Shown in pieces: positions 25,747-34,464 of a stretch of DNA of 64,000 nucleotides; position 1 is the first letter of the stretch; each line of letters opens with the position of its first letter. The notes under the pieces are model-generated. The model saw only the letters and a program-made list of their open reading frames with translations, made no database searches and was not told the origin of the DNA. The stretch is from JAJRXR01 sp041402005 (GTDB taxonomy: Bacteria > Planctomycetota > Phycisphaerae > Phycisphaerales > UBA1924), in the NCBI GenBank assembly GCA_041402005.1, contig JAWKTB010000006.1, forward strand, positions 62,001 to 126,000, written 5' to 3'. The position numbers and the translations under genes were made by a program.

Positions 25747-27183
25747 ATGACGGACGTGGGCATTTCAGAGGCGACGAATAAAGTTTCGGTTGAGGACGCG
25801 GGTCCGTGCCGCAAGCGGATCAACGTGGAGGTCCCGGCGGAGGTGGTGGACTCGAAGCTGGGGGACTCGATCGACGCGCTGGTGCATGAGGCGGCGGTGC
25901 CGGGGTTCCGCAAGGGGCACGCGCCGCGTCGGCTTATCGAGCGCCGGTTCGGTGGCGCCGTCCGCGAGGAGACCAAGCGGCAGTTGATGTCGAGCGCGTA
26001 CGCCGAGGCGGTCGAGGCCAACGGCCTGAAAGTGATCGGGGAGCCGACCAGCGAGGGGTTCACCGAGTCGGAGATCGAGGAGGGCCAGCCCTACACCTTC
26101 AGTGTCGAGGTGGAGGTGATGCCCGACTTCGAGCTGCCCAAGCTCGAGGGCGTGAAGATCCTCAAGCCGGCGGCCGAGGTTCCGGCCGGGCTGATCGACG
26201 AAGAGATCGAACGCCTGTGCATCAACGAGGGCTCGCTCGAAGAGGAGGAGACGCCCTCAGAGGGGGACTACCTGACCGGTCGCGGCGTCATGAAGGGTCA
26301 GGTCAAGGGCGAGGAGCGGGTCTTCCATGACATCCAGGGCGCGGTCGTGCGCGTGCCCGAGGAAAAGGACAACGGCAAGGGCATGATCCTCGGCGTCATG
26401 GTCGACGACTTCGCCAAGCAGTTGGGCAAGCCCAAGGCCGGCGAGACGGCGACCATCAAGGTCAAGGGCCCCGAGAGTCACGAGGTCGAGGACATCCGAG
26501 GGACGGACCTGGAGATCACCTTCGAGGTCGAGCGCATCGACCGCATCATCCCGGCGCCCCTGACGGACGTGATCGCGAAGTACGGCCTCGACAGCGAGGA
26601 GCAGCTTCGCCAGGGCATCGAGGCCCGGGTGCAGGAGCGGGCGATCGAGCAGCAGCACGTCGTCATGCGTCAGCAGGTGGCGAAGTACTTGGTGGAGTCG
26701 ACGCAGTTCGACCTGCCCCAGCGGCTGACGGCGCAGCAGGCGTACCGGAACTTCGAGCGTCGTCGGATGGAGCTGATGGCCCGGGGCGCGACCCAGCAGC
26801 AGATCGAGGAGCACATCGCGGAGCTGCGCCAGGCCAGCGGTGCGGACGCGGCGCGCGAGCTGAAGCTGTTCTTCATCATGAACAAGGCCGCCGAGGCCCT
26901 GAGCGTGGGCATCGACGAGGCGGAGGTGAACGGCCGGATCGCGCAGATGGCGGCCGAGCGCGGGGAGCGCCCGGAGAAGCTGCGTCAGGAGCTGATCTCG
27001 ACCGGGCGGGTCAACGCCCTCGTGCAGCAGGTCCGCGAGCAGAAGACGATGGACACGATCCTGGCCCAGGCGGAGATCGAGGAGATGTCCGGCGACGAGT
27101 TCAACAAGCGGATGCGCGAGGACGCGGAGAAGAAGGGCGGCTCGGCATCCAAGAGCAAGAGCTCGAAGCCCAAGAAGGAATAG
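25747..27183 (+). CDS. tig: Trigger factor (ribosome-associated chaperone)
   Basis: A 478-residue trigger factor. The ribosome-binding loop appears as 'AAVPGFRKGHAPRRLIE' (residues about 48-64, the GFRKG(K/H)xP signature). The N-terminal domain is followed by a divergent PPIase-like domain (about 155-260), then a long helical C-terminal chaperone region. It ends in a Lys/Ser-rich tail (KSKSSKPKKE). It binds nascent chains at the ribosome exit. The gene is monocistronic: a strong hairpin terminator begins 49 bases after the stop. The upstream 250 bases are a divergent promoter region shared with the dockerin gene. Confidence 0.93.
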   Translation: MTDVGISEATNKVSVEDAGPCRKRINVEVPAEVVDSKLGDSIDALVHEAAVPGFRKGHAPRRLIERRFGGAVREETKRQLMSSAYAEAVEANGLKVIGEPTSEGFTESEIEEGQPYTFSVEVEVMPDFELPKLEGVKILKPAAEVPAGLIDEEIERLCINEGSLEEEETPSEGDYLTGRGVMKGQVKGEERVFHDIQGAVVRVPEEKDNGKGMILGVMVDDFAKQLGKPKAGETATIKVKGPESHEVEDIRGTDLEITFEVERIDRIIPAPLTDVIAKYGLDSEEQLRQGIEARVQERAIEQQHVVMRQQVAKYLVESTQFDLPQRLTAQQAYRNFERRRMELMARGATQQQIEEHIAELRQASGADAARELKLFFIMNKAAEALSVGIDEAEVNGRIAQMAAERGERPEKLRQELISTGRVNALVQQVREQKTMDTILAQAEIEEMSGDEFNKRMREDAEKKGGSASKSKSSKPKKE

Positions 27184-27231
27184 TACGGATTGCCGTTTGA
27201 GGGCGCGCGGTTGGGCGCGCGGCCACAACTC

Positions 27232-27270
27232 ATCGGCGGGCGGTCACAGGACCGTCCGCCGATTTGTTTT
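27232..27270 (+). terminator. Rho-independent terminator of trigger factor gene
   Basis: A 14-bp stem (ATCGGCGGGCGGTC paired with GACCGTCCGCCGAT, one G-T pair) with loop ACAG, followed by TTGTTTT. Confidence 0.9.
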
Positions 27271-27284
27271 CAGGGAGCGGGGCG

Positions 27285-27590
27285 TCAGGCGTTGCGCCGG
27301 TGCTGGCCCGGGGAGGGGAGCGGCAGGTTGACGGCGCCGCAGTCCGGGCAGACAACGCCGATCGCGTCCCCCGGGACATCGGTGAGGTTCTGACCGCACC
27401 CGTGGCAGGTGGGGTGCGAGAGGCGGGCGGTGACGCGGTGGACGACGGCGGCGACGGTGATGACCGCGACACCGAGGACGGGGAGGGCGGGGAGCGAGAC
27501 GATCGAAAGCAGCCCGAAGGCGGCCAGACCGCCGGCGACGAGGATCGCCAAGACCCGGAGGCGCAGCTTTCGGAGGAAGGGCATGCTCAT
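27285..27590 (-). CDS. Small membrane protein with C-terminal zinc ribbon
   Basis: About 101 residues, starting at MSMPFLRKLR; ribosome-site support is weak, so the start could be six bases later. Two adjacent hydrophobic helices (VLAILVAGGLAAFGLLSIV and ALPVLGVAVITVAAVVH) are followed by a cytoplasmic zinc ribbon: C-H-G-C, then C-P-D-C-G about 20 residues on. The same ribbon style occurs in three other proteins of this window. The function is unknown. It is convergent with trigger factor and lies downstream of the PH-domain gene. Confidence 0.7.
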   Translation of the reverse strand: MSMPFLRKLRLRVLAILVAGGLAAFGLLSIVSLPALPVLGVAVITVAAVVHRVTARLSHPTCHGCGQNLTDVPGDAIGVVCPDCGAVNLPLPSPGQHRRNA

Positions 27591-27687
27591 GGGAAACCCC
27601 GGGGCTCCGCCCCGATTCCTCGGCGGGCCTTCGCCGTAGGAACCATTGAAGCCGATCCGTCCCCGCACGTCCAGTCGCGACGGGCGG

Positions 27688-28338
27688 CTAGAGCGGGCGG
27701 TACAGGTCGATGATTCGGCGTATCTCATCGGGGTTCTTGAGATCGCCCATCTGGACCTCGATGCCGTCCTGGCCCGAACTGGAGATGCCGATGGAGCCCA
27801 CGCCCCAGACGCGTTGCCAGAAGGTCTGGTCGATCTGGATGTTGCGGATGTTGTCGTGGACGACCTCGGAGGTCGAGCGGGCGAGCAGGCCCCGCTTCTG
27901 GATGGTCCGCTTGTTGGTGACGACCAGGGCGGCGGAGAGGGTCTTGACCCACCAGTAGAGGATGAAGGCCAGGGCCACCAGGGCGACCAGGGCGCCCATG
28001 ACCCAGAGCCAGGCCCGCCCCTGGGCGAGGCCCGTCGCGAGGGCGATGATCGCCGCGACCAGGAGCAGGGCGGTCACGCTGAACGTGATCGGGCGGGCGC
28101 GGAAGAGGCTGGGGCGGAGCGTACGGACGGTCTTCTCGGGGCCCGAGTCCGGGGGATAGCCGGCGGCGGCGGCGCGGTCCTGCTTCTTCGCGGGCGCCTC
28201 GCCCGGGCGGCGTGCATCGGGAGCGGCGCCCGGGACGCGGTTGATGTCGCCGCAGTCCGGACAGGCGATCTTCTCGCCCGCCTGCTCGTCGGGGACCTCG
28301 ATGAGGCGCTCGCAGTTGTCGCAGTGGATGCGGATCAT
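27688..28338 (-). CDS. Membrane protein with N-terminal zinc ribbon and bacterial PH domain (bPH2)
   Basis: A 216-residue protein starting at MIRIHCDNCERLIEV. Residues 5-35 are a zinc ribbon (CDNC...CPDCG). A basic/Ala linker follows, then two helices (FSVTALLLVAAIIALATGLA and WVMGALVALVALAFILYWW). The C-terminal bPH2 domain has the typical text 'LVVTNKRTIQKRGLLARSTSEVVHDNIRNIQI'. bPH2 domains occur in YdbS/YdbT-like membrane proteins. The open frame extends into the upstream AT-rich palindrome, which I exclude. The role is unknown, perhaps membrane stress or lipid related. Confidence 0.83.
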   Translation of the reverse strand: MIRIHCDNCERLIEVPDEQAGEKIACPDCGDINRVPGAAPDARRPGEAPAKKQDRAAAAGYPPDSGPEKTVRTLRPSLFRARPITFSVTALLLVAAIIALATGLAQGRAWLWVMGALVALVALAFILYWWVKTLSAALVVTNKRTIQKRGLLARSTSEVVHDNIRNIQIDQTFWQRVWGVGSIGISSSGQDGIEVQMGDLKNPDEIRRIIDLYRPL

Positions 28339-28431
28339 GGCTCGCCGGCTCTGGGGGAAGCGTACCAAGAGCGTTGTTTGGACGCGGGGACGGCGACTTG
28401 TGCGGCGGGTGGGCGAGGCGAGCCAAAATTG

Positions 28432-28521
28432 CCAGATGGCAAATTGCCAAATTTCCAAATAGGACAACAGGATTCAGTGCCTCGGTATCCTATTTGGCCA
28501 TTTGCAAATTTGCCATTTGGA
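28432..28521. repeat. AT-rich imperfect inverted repeat between citrate synthase and PH-domain genes
   Basis: Two arms of about 33 bases (28432-28464 and 28488-28521) are imperfect reverse complements built from CAAAT/ATTTG blocks around a 23-base centre. It is strikingly AT-rich beside its neighbours. It could end citrate synthase transcription or be a small non-autonomous element. Confidence 0.75.
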
Positions 28522-28532
28522 TCTTTCCCGCC

Positions 28533-29690
28533 TCAGCCGTTCCACTTGCGCAGCTCGGGCCCGGTGTACGCAGCCCGCGGGCGGATGAGGCGGTTGTTTG
28601 CGTGCTGCTCGCTGATGTGGGCGCACCACCCGGAGACGCGGCTGGCGACGAAGATCGGCGTGTACTGGGGCACCGGGATGCCCATCGTGTAGTACGTCAT
28701 GCCGCAGGGGAAGTCGACGTTGGGGAAGATGTTCTTCTCGTCGAGCATGATCTTCTGGACGGCCTCGCCCAGGTCGAAGAGCTTGACGTACTCCGGCCCG
28801 CGCGCCTCGGCGGCCTTGCGACCCAGGGCGTGCAGGATCGGCGCCCGGTGGTCGCCGTGCTTGTAGACGCGGTGCCCGAAGCCCATGAGCTTGCGCTTCT
28901 CCTCGAACGCCTTGTGCATCCAGGCCTGGATCTTGCCAAAGTCGTTGTCGGGGCCGATGTCCCTGCGGATCTCGGAGAGCATGTCCATGGCGGCCTCGTT
29001 GGCGCCGCCGTGGAGGGGGCCCTTGAGGGCGGCGATGGCGCCCGTGACGGCGCCGTGCATGTCGCTGAGCGTGCCCGCGATTACCCGGGCGGTGAACGTG
29101 GAGGCGTTGAAGTCATGCTCGGCGTAAAGGACGAGGCTGACGTCCATGACCTTGGTGTAAGCGTCCTTGGGCTTCTCGCCGGTCATCATCCAGAGGAGGT
29201 TGGCGGCGTGGTCCAGGGAGCTATCGGGCTCGACGTAGTCCTTGCCGTCGATTGCGTTCTGCATGTGCCCGATGACGGTCGGGACCTTCGCCAGGAGCCG
29301 CTTGGACTTGCGGAGGTTGGCCTCCTCGGAGTTGTCCTGGCACTCGGGGTCGAAGTGCCCGAGGACCGAGACGGCGGTGCGCAGTATGTCCATGGGGACG
29401 GCGTGCTGCTTCTTGACCAGCTCGCCCGACATCTTGAGCTGATCGCGGACGTGGCCCGGGAGCTTCCGCTCCGCCTTGAGCTCGTCCTTGAAGGCCTTGA
29501 GCTGGCTGGCGCTGGGCTTGTCCCCCACGAGCAGCAGGTAGGCGACCTCCTCGAAGGAGGCGTGCTCGGCGAGGTCGGCGATCTCGTAGCCGCGGTAGAT
29601 CAGGGCGTGCTGCTCGACCTTGCAGATGCCGGTCTCGCCTGCGACGACGCCCTCGAGGCCCTTGGCCATGGTGGGGGATTCGGTGCTCAT
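28533..29690 (-). CDS. Citrate synthase / 2-methylcitrate synthase
   Basis: Condenses acetyl- or propionyl-CoA with oxaloacetate (385 aa). Catalytic regions are clear: 'LKGPLHGGANEAAM' with the first active-site His, 'MGFGHRVYKHGDHRA' with the second His, and the catalytic Asp in 'FPNVDFPCGMTYY'. The N-terminus (GLEGVVAGETGICKV...YRGYEI) is typical of the short bacterial form. A methylisocitrate lyase homologue lies 0.8 kb upstream on the same strand, favouring a role in the methylcitrate cycle, but sequence alone does not separate PrpC from GltA. An unrelated low-GC gene sits between them. Confidence 0.92.
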   Translation of the reverse strand: MSTESPTMAKGLEGVVAGETGICKVEQHALIYRGYEIADLAEHASFEEVAYLLLVGDKPSASQLKAFKDELKAERKLPGHVRDQLKMSGELVKKQHAVPMDILRTAVSVLGHFDPECQDNSEEANLRKSKRLLAKVPTVIGHMQNAIDGKDYVEPDSSLDHAANLLWMMTGEKPKDAYTKVMDVSLVLYAEHDFNASTFTARVIAGTLSDMHGAVTGAIAALKGPLHGGANEAAMDMLSEIRRDIGPDNDFGKIQAWMHKAFEEKRKLMGFGHRVYKHGDHRAPILHALGRKAAEARGPEYVKLFDLGEAVQKIMLDEKNIFPNVDFPCGMTYYTMGIPVPQYTPIFVASRVSGWCAHISEQHANNRLIRPRAAYTGPELRKWNG

Positions 29691-29719
29691 CGGTCCTCCT
29701 GTAATCCTGGAAGAAGATT

Positions 29720-30475
29720 CTAGCCGGCCCCAGAATCCCCGTCAGACTCAGCGGTCGAATCGGCCTGTTCCAGACTGTCGAGAGCTTCGCGCGCGCCGTC
29801 AATCATCGCAGGCAACGAATACACGTACTCCAATAGATACTCGACGAGATCCAGCATCCGAGTTGCGACGCATTCGTCTGGAGTGTGGTCCGGATCGAAG
29901 TGTGCGCCAATGTTGCGCCCCAATCGGATGCTGTCTGCGAGCCGTGTTAGTGAATCATCTGCGTCGAGATGTGCGGCAAGAATCTCCCGAATGCGCTTTG
30001 GTGCACGTTGTTTTTTGTCCGTGTTGAGCTTGTGCCTTCGGCCAAGATCTTCAACGATTGCCTCAAGGGTTCGTCCGCATAGCGTTGTGCTGCCCGTCCA
30101 AACTCTTGCATTGAATACATCGACAGCTTGGTCGTATGCGCCCTTGATATCTGCTGGCAAGCGATCTCGTCCAATGAACGGCTTGCGTCGTTCTAGCATT
30201 GGCGGGAACATAAAAATGAGAACTGGAGTCCACGATTCCGTGTTGGATCTCGGCTGATACACTGACCAGATGTGTGATTGTTTGTTGCAGTGTGGGCAAG
30301 ATCCTGAGGCCGCAATTGTGTTCCGGCGCGGGTCGTGATCGTGGCCAGTGAAGCTGATCGTGACTCGCTCGTGACAATGTGGGCAGGCCGAAAGTGCAAT
30401 CGAGTCTGGTGCCGAACGATTGAAGGCGTCGGCGTATCGCCTGACGGCTGAGAGTGGCACTGTCGTTGGACCCAT
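29720..30475 (-). CDS. DUF4145 domain protein (low-GC insertion)
   Basis: A 251-residue soluble protein. An N-terminal zinc-ribbon-like pair (CPHC at about 31-34 and CPHC at about 60-63) precedes a helical DUF4145 domain with 'TTLCGRTLEAIVEDLGRRH' and the closing 'ADSIRLGRNIGAHFDPDHTPDE'. DUF4145 is often found alone or fused to restriction/defence enzymes, and its function is unknown. Base composition is visibly lower in GC than both neighbours, and the gene splits the citrate synthase/methylisocitrate lyase pair. Both points suggest it was acquired by transfer. Confidence 0.83.
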   Translation of the reverse strand: MGPTTVPLSAVRRYADAFNRSAPDSIALSACPHCHERVTISFTGHDHDPRRNTIAASGSCPHCNKQSHIWSVYQPRSNTESWTPVLIFMFPPMLERRKPFIGRDRLPADIKGAYDQAVDVFNARVWTGSTTLCGRTLEAIVEDLGRRHKLNTDKKQRAPKRIREILAAHLDADDSLTRLADSIRLGRNIGAHFDPDHTPDECVATRMLDLVEYLLEYVYSLPAMIDGAREALDSLEQADSTAESDGDSGAG

Positions 30476-30505
30476 CTTGCGGCTCCGGCTTTCTATCGGG
30501 GAAAA

Positions 30506-31396
30506 TTAGTTTGAGGGGAACTCCCACGCCTCCCCCGGCGTGTACCCGATCAGGTCGTAGAGCTCCTGGCGGGTCTGCATGGCGTCCAGCGAGCCCGCGA
30601 CGCTCCCGGATGCTTTCAAGTCGGCGAGCATCCGCGTGACGGCGCCCATCGCGGTGCGGAGCGTGCTCACCGGGAAGATCACGAAGTCGTAGCCAAGCTC
30701 GGCGAAGCGGGACAGGGGGATGATCGGCGTCTTGCCGAACTCGGTCATGTTGGCGAGCAGGTAGGGACGCTTGTCGCCGAGGGTGCTCATCGCCTCGGCG
30801 AACTTGGCGAACTCGTCCTCGCTGTGCAGGCCCTCGGGGAAGAGCATGTCGGCGCCGGCGGTGGCGTAGGCCTTGGAGCGGTCGATCGCGGCGTCGAAGC
30901 CCTCCACGCCCGCCGCGTCGGTCCGGGCGCAGACGATGAAGTCGCCGTTCGAGCAGTCCTTGCTGGCCTTGACGGCCCACTCGAGGCGGCTGACGGACTG
31001 GTCCTTGGGGATCAGCGTCTTGCCGTCGAGGTGCCCGCAGCGCTTGGGGAAGACCTGGTCCTCGATGTGCAGGCCGGCGGCGCCGGCGAGGTGGTACTCG
31101 ATGACGGTGCGCCGGACCATTTCTTCTTCGCCGAAGCCCGTGTCGGCGTCGGCGATGACGGGCAGGCCCGAGCCCTGGCAGACCTCGCGTACGACCCGGG
31201 CGAAGTGGTCGAGCGTGAGGATGCCGACATCCGGGACGCCCGCCGCGACCGAGGTGGCGGCGCCGGAGACGTAGCAGGCGTCGAAGCCGGCCTGTCTGAC
31301 GGCCCGGGCGACGAGTCCGTTGAAGGCGCCTGGGGCGGCGACGGTTGACTTGTCCATCAGATCGCGGAGGCGTCGGCCGGGGTGAGGCATGGGCAT
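30506..31396 (-). CDS. prpB: Methylisocitrate lyase-like protein (ICL/PEP mutase family)
   Basis: Predicted to cleave 2-methylisocitrate to pyruvate and succinate (296 aa, the usual PrpB length). Family marks: 'VAAPGAFNGLVARAV', metal-binding 'VIADADTGFGEE', 'IEDQVFPKRCGHLDGK' containing the catalytic KRCGH loop, and 'ARTDAAGVEGFDAAIDR'. The start at MPMPHPGRR lacks a clear ribosome site; the next ATG six bases on is equally possible. It is divergent from the lipoprotein fusion gene. Oxaloacetate-forming relatives exist, so the exact substrate is inferred mainly from the KRCGH motif and the synthase nearby. Confidence 0.88.
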   Translation of the reverse strand: MPMPHPGRRLRDLMDKSTVAAPGAFNGLVARAVRQAGFDACYVSGAATSVAAGVPDVGILTLDHFARVVREVCQGSGLPVIADADTGFGEEEMVRRTVIEYHLAGAAGLHIEDQVFPKRCGHLDGKTLIPKDQSVSRLEWAVKASKDCSNGDFIVCARTDAAGVEGFDAAIDRSKAYATAGADMLFPEGLHSEDEFAKFAEAMSTLGDKRPYLLANMTEFGKTPIIPLSRFAELGYDFVIFPVSTLRTAMGAVTRMLADLKASGSVAGSLDAMQTRQELYDLIGYTPGEAWEFPSN

Positions 31397-31466
31397 GGCG
31401 GATCGTATTCGCGGCGGATGGGCCGGGCGGTTGTGGTCGGTGGCGGGCGAGGGGTAGCATCGCGGC

Positions 31467-33314
31467 ATGAGAACATCGATCATCGGACTGGGGCTGCTCG
31501 CGGTCGTGCTGGGCGGGTGCGCGGGCTCGTACGCGAGACGTGGCGGGGCGGGGACGGAGTTCCACGAGGGCGCCGCCCAGATCGATCGCCAGCGTCGCCT
31601 CGGGCGGATCTACATCTCCGAGCAGCCGAGCGAGGCGGCGATGCGGGAGTTCGCGGGCCTCGGCGGGGTGACGGTCATCAACCTGCGGCGCGACGAGGAG
31701 ATGGCCGAGCACGTTGGGTACGACGAGGCGAGGCTGGCCCACGACCTCGGGATGCGGTACGTGCACGTGCCCGTGAGCCCGGCGACGCTGTCCGACTCTG
31801 ACGTCGCGGCGGTGTCGGACGCGATCGAGGCGCAGCCGGGCCCGGTGCTGATGCACTGCGCGTCGGGGACGCGGGCGGCGGCGCTGCTGGCGACGCACCT
31901 GGCGACCAGGCGTGGCGTGCCGGCGGGCGAGGCAATCCACCAGGCGGCGCCCCTCGGCATGGCGGGCAAGGGGCCCATGATCGACGCTGTCCGACGCGTG
32001 CTGATGAAGGAGGTCGACGACGTCACGGGCGAGGTCTCGGCAGAGCGGATCCGGTCGGACATCGACACGCTCGTCGGGTTCGGGACGCGGCAGACACTCT
32101 CGGACACCGAGAGCGAGACGCGCGGCATCGGCGCGGCTCGCCGGTGGATCAAGGGCGAGTTCGACCGCGTCGCCCGCGAGGCCGGGCGTCGGCGGGGCGA
32201 GGAGATCGGCGTCGATTTCGACTCCCACCACGTCGAGGCGGACGGGCGGCGGGTCTTCCAGGACGTGGACGTCGTCAACGTCAAGATGACGATCCCCGGC
32301 TCGATGCCCGAGGCAAAGAACCGGCTCTACTACGTCATCGGGCACTACGACTCGCGCAACTCCGAGGCGAACGACGTGGATGGCGACTCGCCAGGCGCGG
32401 ATGACGACGGATCCGGGACGGCGGTCTGCCTCGAGCTGGCTCGGGTGCTCTCCAAGCACCGGATGGACGCGACGGTCGTGCTCATGCCCGTCGCGGGTGA
32501 GGAGCAGGGGCTGTTCGGCTCGCGGGCGCACGCCCGCGCGGCGCGCGAGCAGGGCCTCGACATCCGGGGCGTCCTCTCCAACGACATCGTCGGCGATCCG
32601 ACCGGGCCGGGCGGCGAGGTGGCGCGCGACCAGATCCGCCTGTTCTCCGAGGGGCTCCCGATCGCGATGGTCTCCGATCCGAGCGCGGGCACGCAAGCGC
32701 TGGCGACGGTGCGGTCGTACGCGATGGAGAGCGACTCGGAGAGCCGCCAGTTGGCGCGCTACGTCGCGGAGGTAGCGCGCGTGCATGACCTACCCGTCAA
32801 GCCGATGCTGGTGTTCAGGCCAGACCGGTTCCTGCGGGGCGGCGACCATACTGGCTTCAACGAGGCGGGGTACCCCGCGGTCCGCTTCTGCGAGGTGTAC
32901 GAGAACTACGACCGCCAGCACCAGGACGTCCGCGTCGAGGACGGCGTTCAGTACGGCGACCTGCCCGAGTACGTCGACGAGGCGTACCTGGCGGATGTGG
33001 CTCGCTTGAACGCGGCGGCGATCCTCAACCTCGCCAACGCACCCAGCCCGCCCCCGAACACGCGGGTCATCGTCGCGGAGCTCTCCAACGACACGACGCT
33101 GCGCTGGGACGCGAGCCCGGAGCCGGACGTCGCGGGGTACGAGGTCGTGTGGCGAGCGACGACCGCGCCAGAGTGGGAGCATTTCGAGGACGTCGGGAAC
33201 GTCAACGAGGCGACGATCGACTTGAGCAAGGACAACTGGTTCTTCGGCGTCCGGGCGTACGACCGGGACGGGTACCGGAGCCCGATCGTGATCCCGAGGG
33301 CGGCGCGGGAGTGA
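31467..33314 (+). CDS. Lipoprotein fusing a DUF442-like phosphatase domain to an M28 metallopeptidase
   Basis: A 615-residue exported lipoprotein (signal MRTSIIGLGLLAVVLGGC). Residues about 45-165 are a cysteine-phosphatase-like domain: 'YISEQPSEAAMREFAGLG', 'VINLRRDEE', and 'LMHCASGTRAAALLATH' with C131 in the CxSGTR loop seen in DUF442/BLH-type proteins. Residues about 190-500 are an M28 peptidase: 'IGHYDSRNSEAND' (H293, D295), 'SPGADDDGSGTAVCLELAR', 'GEEQGLFGSRAHAR', and 'GGDHTGFNEAGYPAVRF'. A fibronectin-III-like domain ends the protein ('DTTLRWDASPEPDVAGYEVVWRA'). The two catalytic modules in one secreted chain are unusual. The substrate is unknown. Confidence 0.85.
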   Translation: MRTSIIGLGLLAVVLGGCAGSYARRGGAGTEFHEGAAQIDRQRRLGRIYISEQPSEAAMREFAGLGGVTVINLRRDEEMAEHVGYDEARLAHDLGMRYVHVPVSPATLSDSDVAAVSDAIEAQPGPVLMHCASGTRAAALLATHLATRRGVPAGEAIHQAAPLGMAGKGPMIDAVRRVLMKEVDDVTGEVSAERIRSDIDTLVGFGTRQTLSDTESETRGIGAARRWIKGEFDRVAREAGRRRGEEIGVDFDSHHVEADGRRVFQDVDVVNVKMTIPGSMPEAKNRLYYVIGHYDSRNSEANDVDGDSPGADDDGSGTAVCLELARVLSKHRMDATVVLMPVAGEEQGLFGSRAHARAAREQGLDIRGVLSNDIVGDPTGPGGEVARDQIRLFSEGLPIAMVSDPSAGTQALATVRSYAMESDSESRQLARYVAEVARVHDLPVKPMLVFRPDRFLRGGDHTGFNEAGYPAVRFCEVYENYDRQHQDVRVEDGVQYGDLPEYVDEAYLADVARLNAAAILNLANAPSPPPNTRVIVAELSNDTTLRWDASPEPDVAGYEVVWRATTAPEWEHFEDVGNVNEATIDLSKDNWFFGVRAYDRDGYRSPIVIPRAARE

Positions 33315-33322
33315 ACTCCCTT

Positions 33323-33457
33323 GGTGGGGCCGGTTTCCAACCGGCTCGAATCTCGGGGAGCGCGACGTCGCGCCGCGCCTTCGCCAGCGTTGTGCGATGC
33401 GCGCACTGGAACGCACGAGCGTCATGGAATCCGCGCCGGTTGGAAACCGGCCCCACC
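33323..33457. repeat. 135-bp element with perfect 23-bp terminal inverted repeats
   Basis: The arms at 33323-33345 and 33435-33457 are exact reverse complements. Each arm contains its own hairpin, CCGGTT-TCC-AACCGG. The 89-base centre has no ORF. It lies between two convergent genes and carries no T-run, so it looks more like a MITE/REP-type element than a terminator. No second copy is seen in this window. Confidence 0.8.
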
Positions 33458-33465
33458 GGGGGGAG

Positions 33466-34266
33466 TCAGTCCGGGATCGTGATCTGGCCTTCGAGGTAGG
33501 TGGTGGCGTGCCCGGCGACGTGAACGCGGTCGCCGTGGTCGACGCATCGGAGGACGCCACCCCGCTTGGAGACCTGGTGGGCGGAGAGCTCCTTGCGCCC
33601 GAGGCGTTGGGACCAGTACGGCGCCAGGGCGCAGTGGGCGGAGCCGGTCACGGGGTCCTCGTCGATGCCGGCATGGGGGGCGAAGAAGCGGCTGACGAAG
33701 TCGTGCTTGGCGCCGGGCGCGGTGACGATGACACTGAGATGACCAAGATCCGCGACGGCGCGGAAGTCGGGCTCCATCTCGATGACGTCGCGCTTGTTCT
33801 CGAAGACGGCCAGGAGCTTGGGCCCCGCTGTGAACAGCTCGGTCGGCTGGCGCCCGAGGGCACGCACCAATGGCGTGGAGATGTCGGCCGGCTCGAGGGT
33901 GTAGGCGGGGAAGTCGAGGACGATGAGGTCGTCGTCGCGCGTGACGCGGAGGACGCCGCTGCGAGTGGTGGAGAAGCGGAGGGTGTCGCCGGCGTGCCCG
34001 AGGTGGTTCCAGAGGGCGTGAGCGCTGGCGAGTGTCGCGTGCCCGCAGAGCGCGACCTCGAGCGCCGGAGTGAACCAGCGGAGATGGAAGTCCGCGCTCG
34101 CGTTCTCGGACGGGACGAAGAACGCGGTTTCGGAGAGATTGTTCTCGAGCGCGATCGCCTGCATCGTCTCGTCGGCCAGCCAGGCGTCGAGGGGGACGAC
34201 CGCGGCCGGGTTGCCTTTGAAGACGGCGGACGTGAACGCGTCGATCTGGAGCAGCTTGAGCTTCAT
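33466..34266 (-). CDS. PhzF-family isomerase
   Basis: A 266-residue protein of the PhzF/diaminopimelate-epimerase fold. Motifs: 'FKGNPAAVVPLD', catalytic E46 in 'NNLSETAFF', 'RWFTPALEVALCGHATLASAH', and 'DEDPVTGSAHCALAPYW'. The start at MKLKLLQID is set by the conserved N-terminal strand; the long upstream open frame has no family similarity. Members catalyse isomerisation of phenazine precursors or other small molecules. No phenazine genes are present here, so the substrate is open. The neighbouring inverted-repeat element begins 9 bases past its stop. Confidence 0.92.
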   Translation of the reverse strand: MKLKLLQIDAFTSAVFKGNPAAVVPLDAWLADETMQAIALENNLSETAFFVPSENASADFHLRWFTPALEVALCGHATLASAHALWNHLGHAGDTLRFSTTRSGVLRVTRDDDLIVLDFPAYTLEPADISTPLVRALGRQPTELFTAGPKLLAVFENKRDVIEMEPDFRAVADLGHLSVIVTAPGAKHDFVSRFFAPHAGIDEDPVTGSAHCALAPYWSQRLGRKELSAHQVSKRGGVLRCVDHGDRVHVAGHATTYLEGQITIPD

Positions 34267-34464
34267 GTGGGGCGATGGTAGGACGCGGGGTTTGGCGCGT
34301 GAACACCATCCGAGGCGGGGCGGTCGGCGTCGGCGGGCTCGGGGTTTCGGCGGGGCGCCCGCGCGCGTAGAATGGGCGCCGCACAGCATTTGCAACGCCC
34401 TCCCCAGCCCCGCCGGCTTGACCGAGCGCCCGCGGACGGCTCGGGGAAGAACGAGGAACGCGCG

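Noticed and set aside
30063..32786. Minus-strand open frame of 907 aa
   Set aside because: It crosses DUF4145, methylisocitrate lyase and the M28 fusion in wrong frames; a GC-rich shadow.
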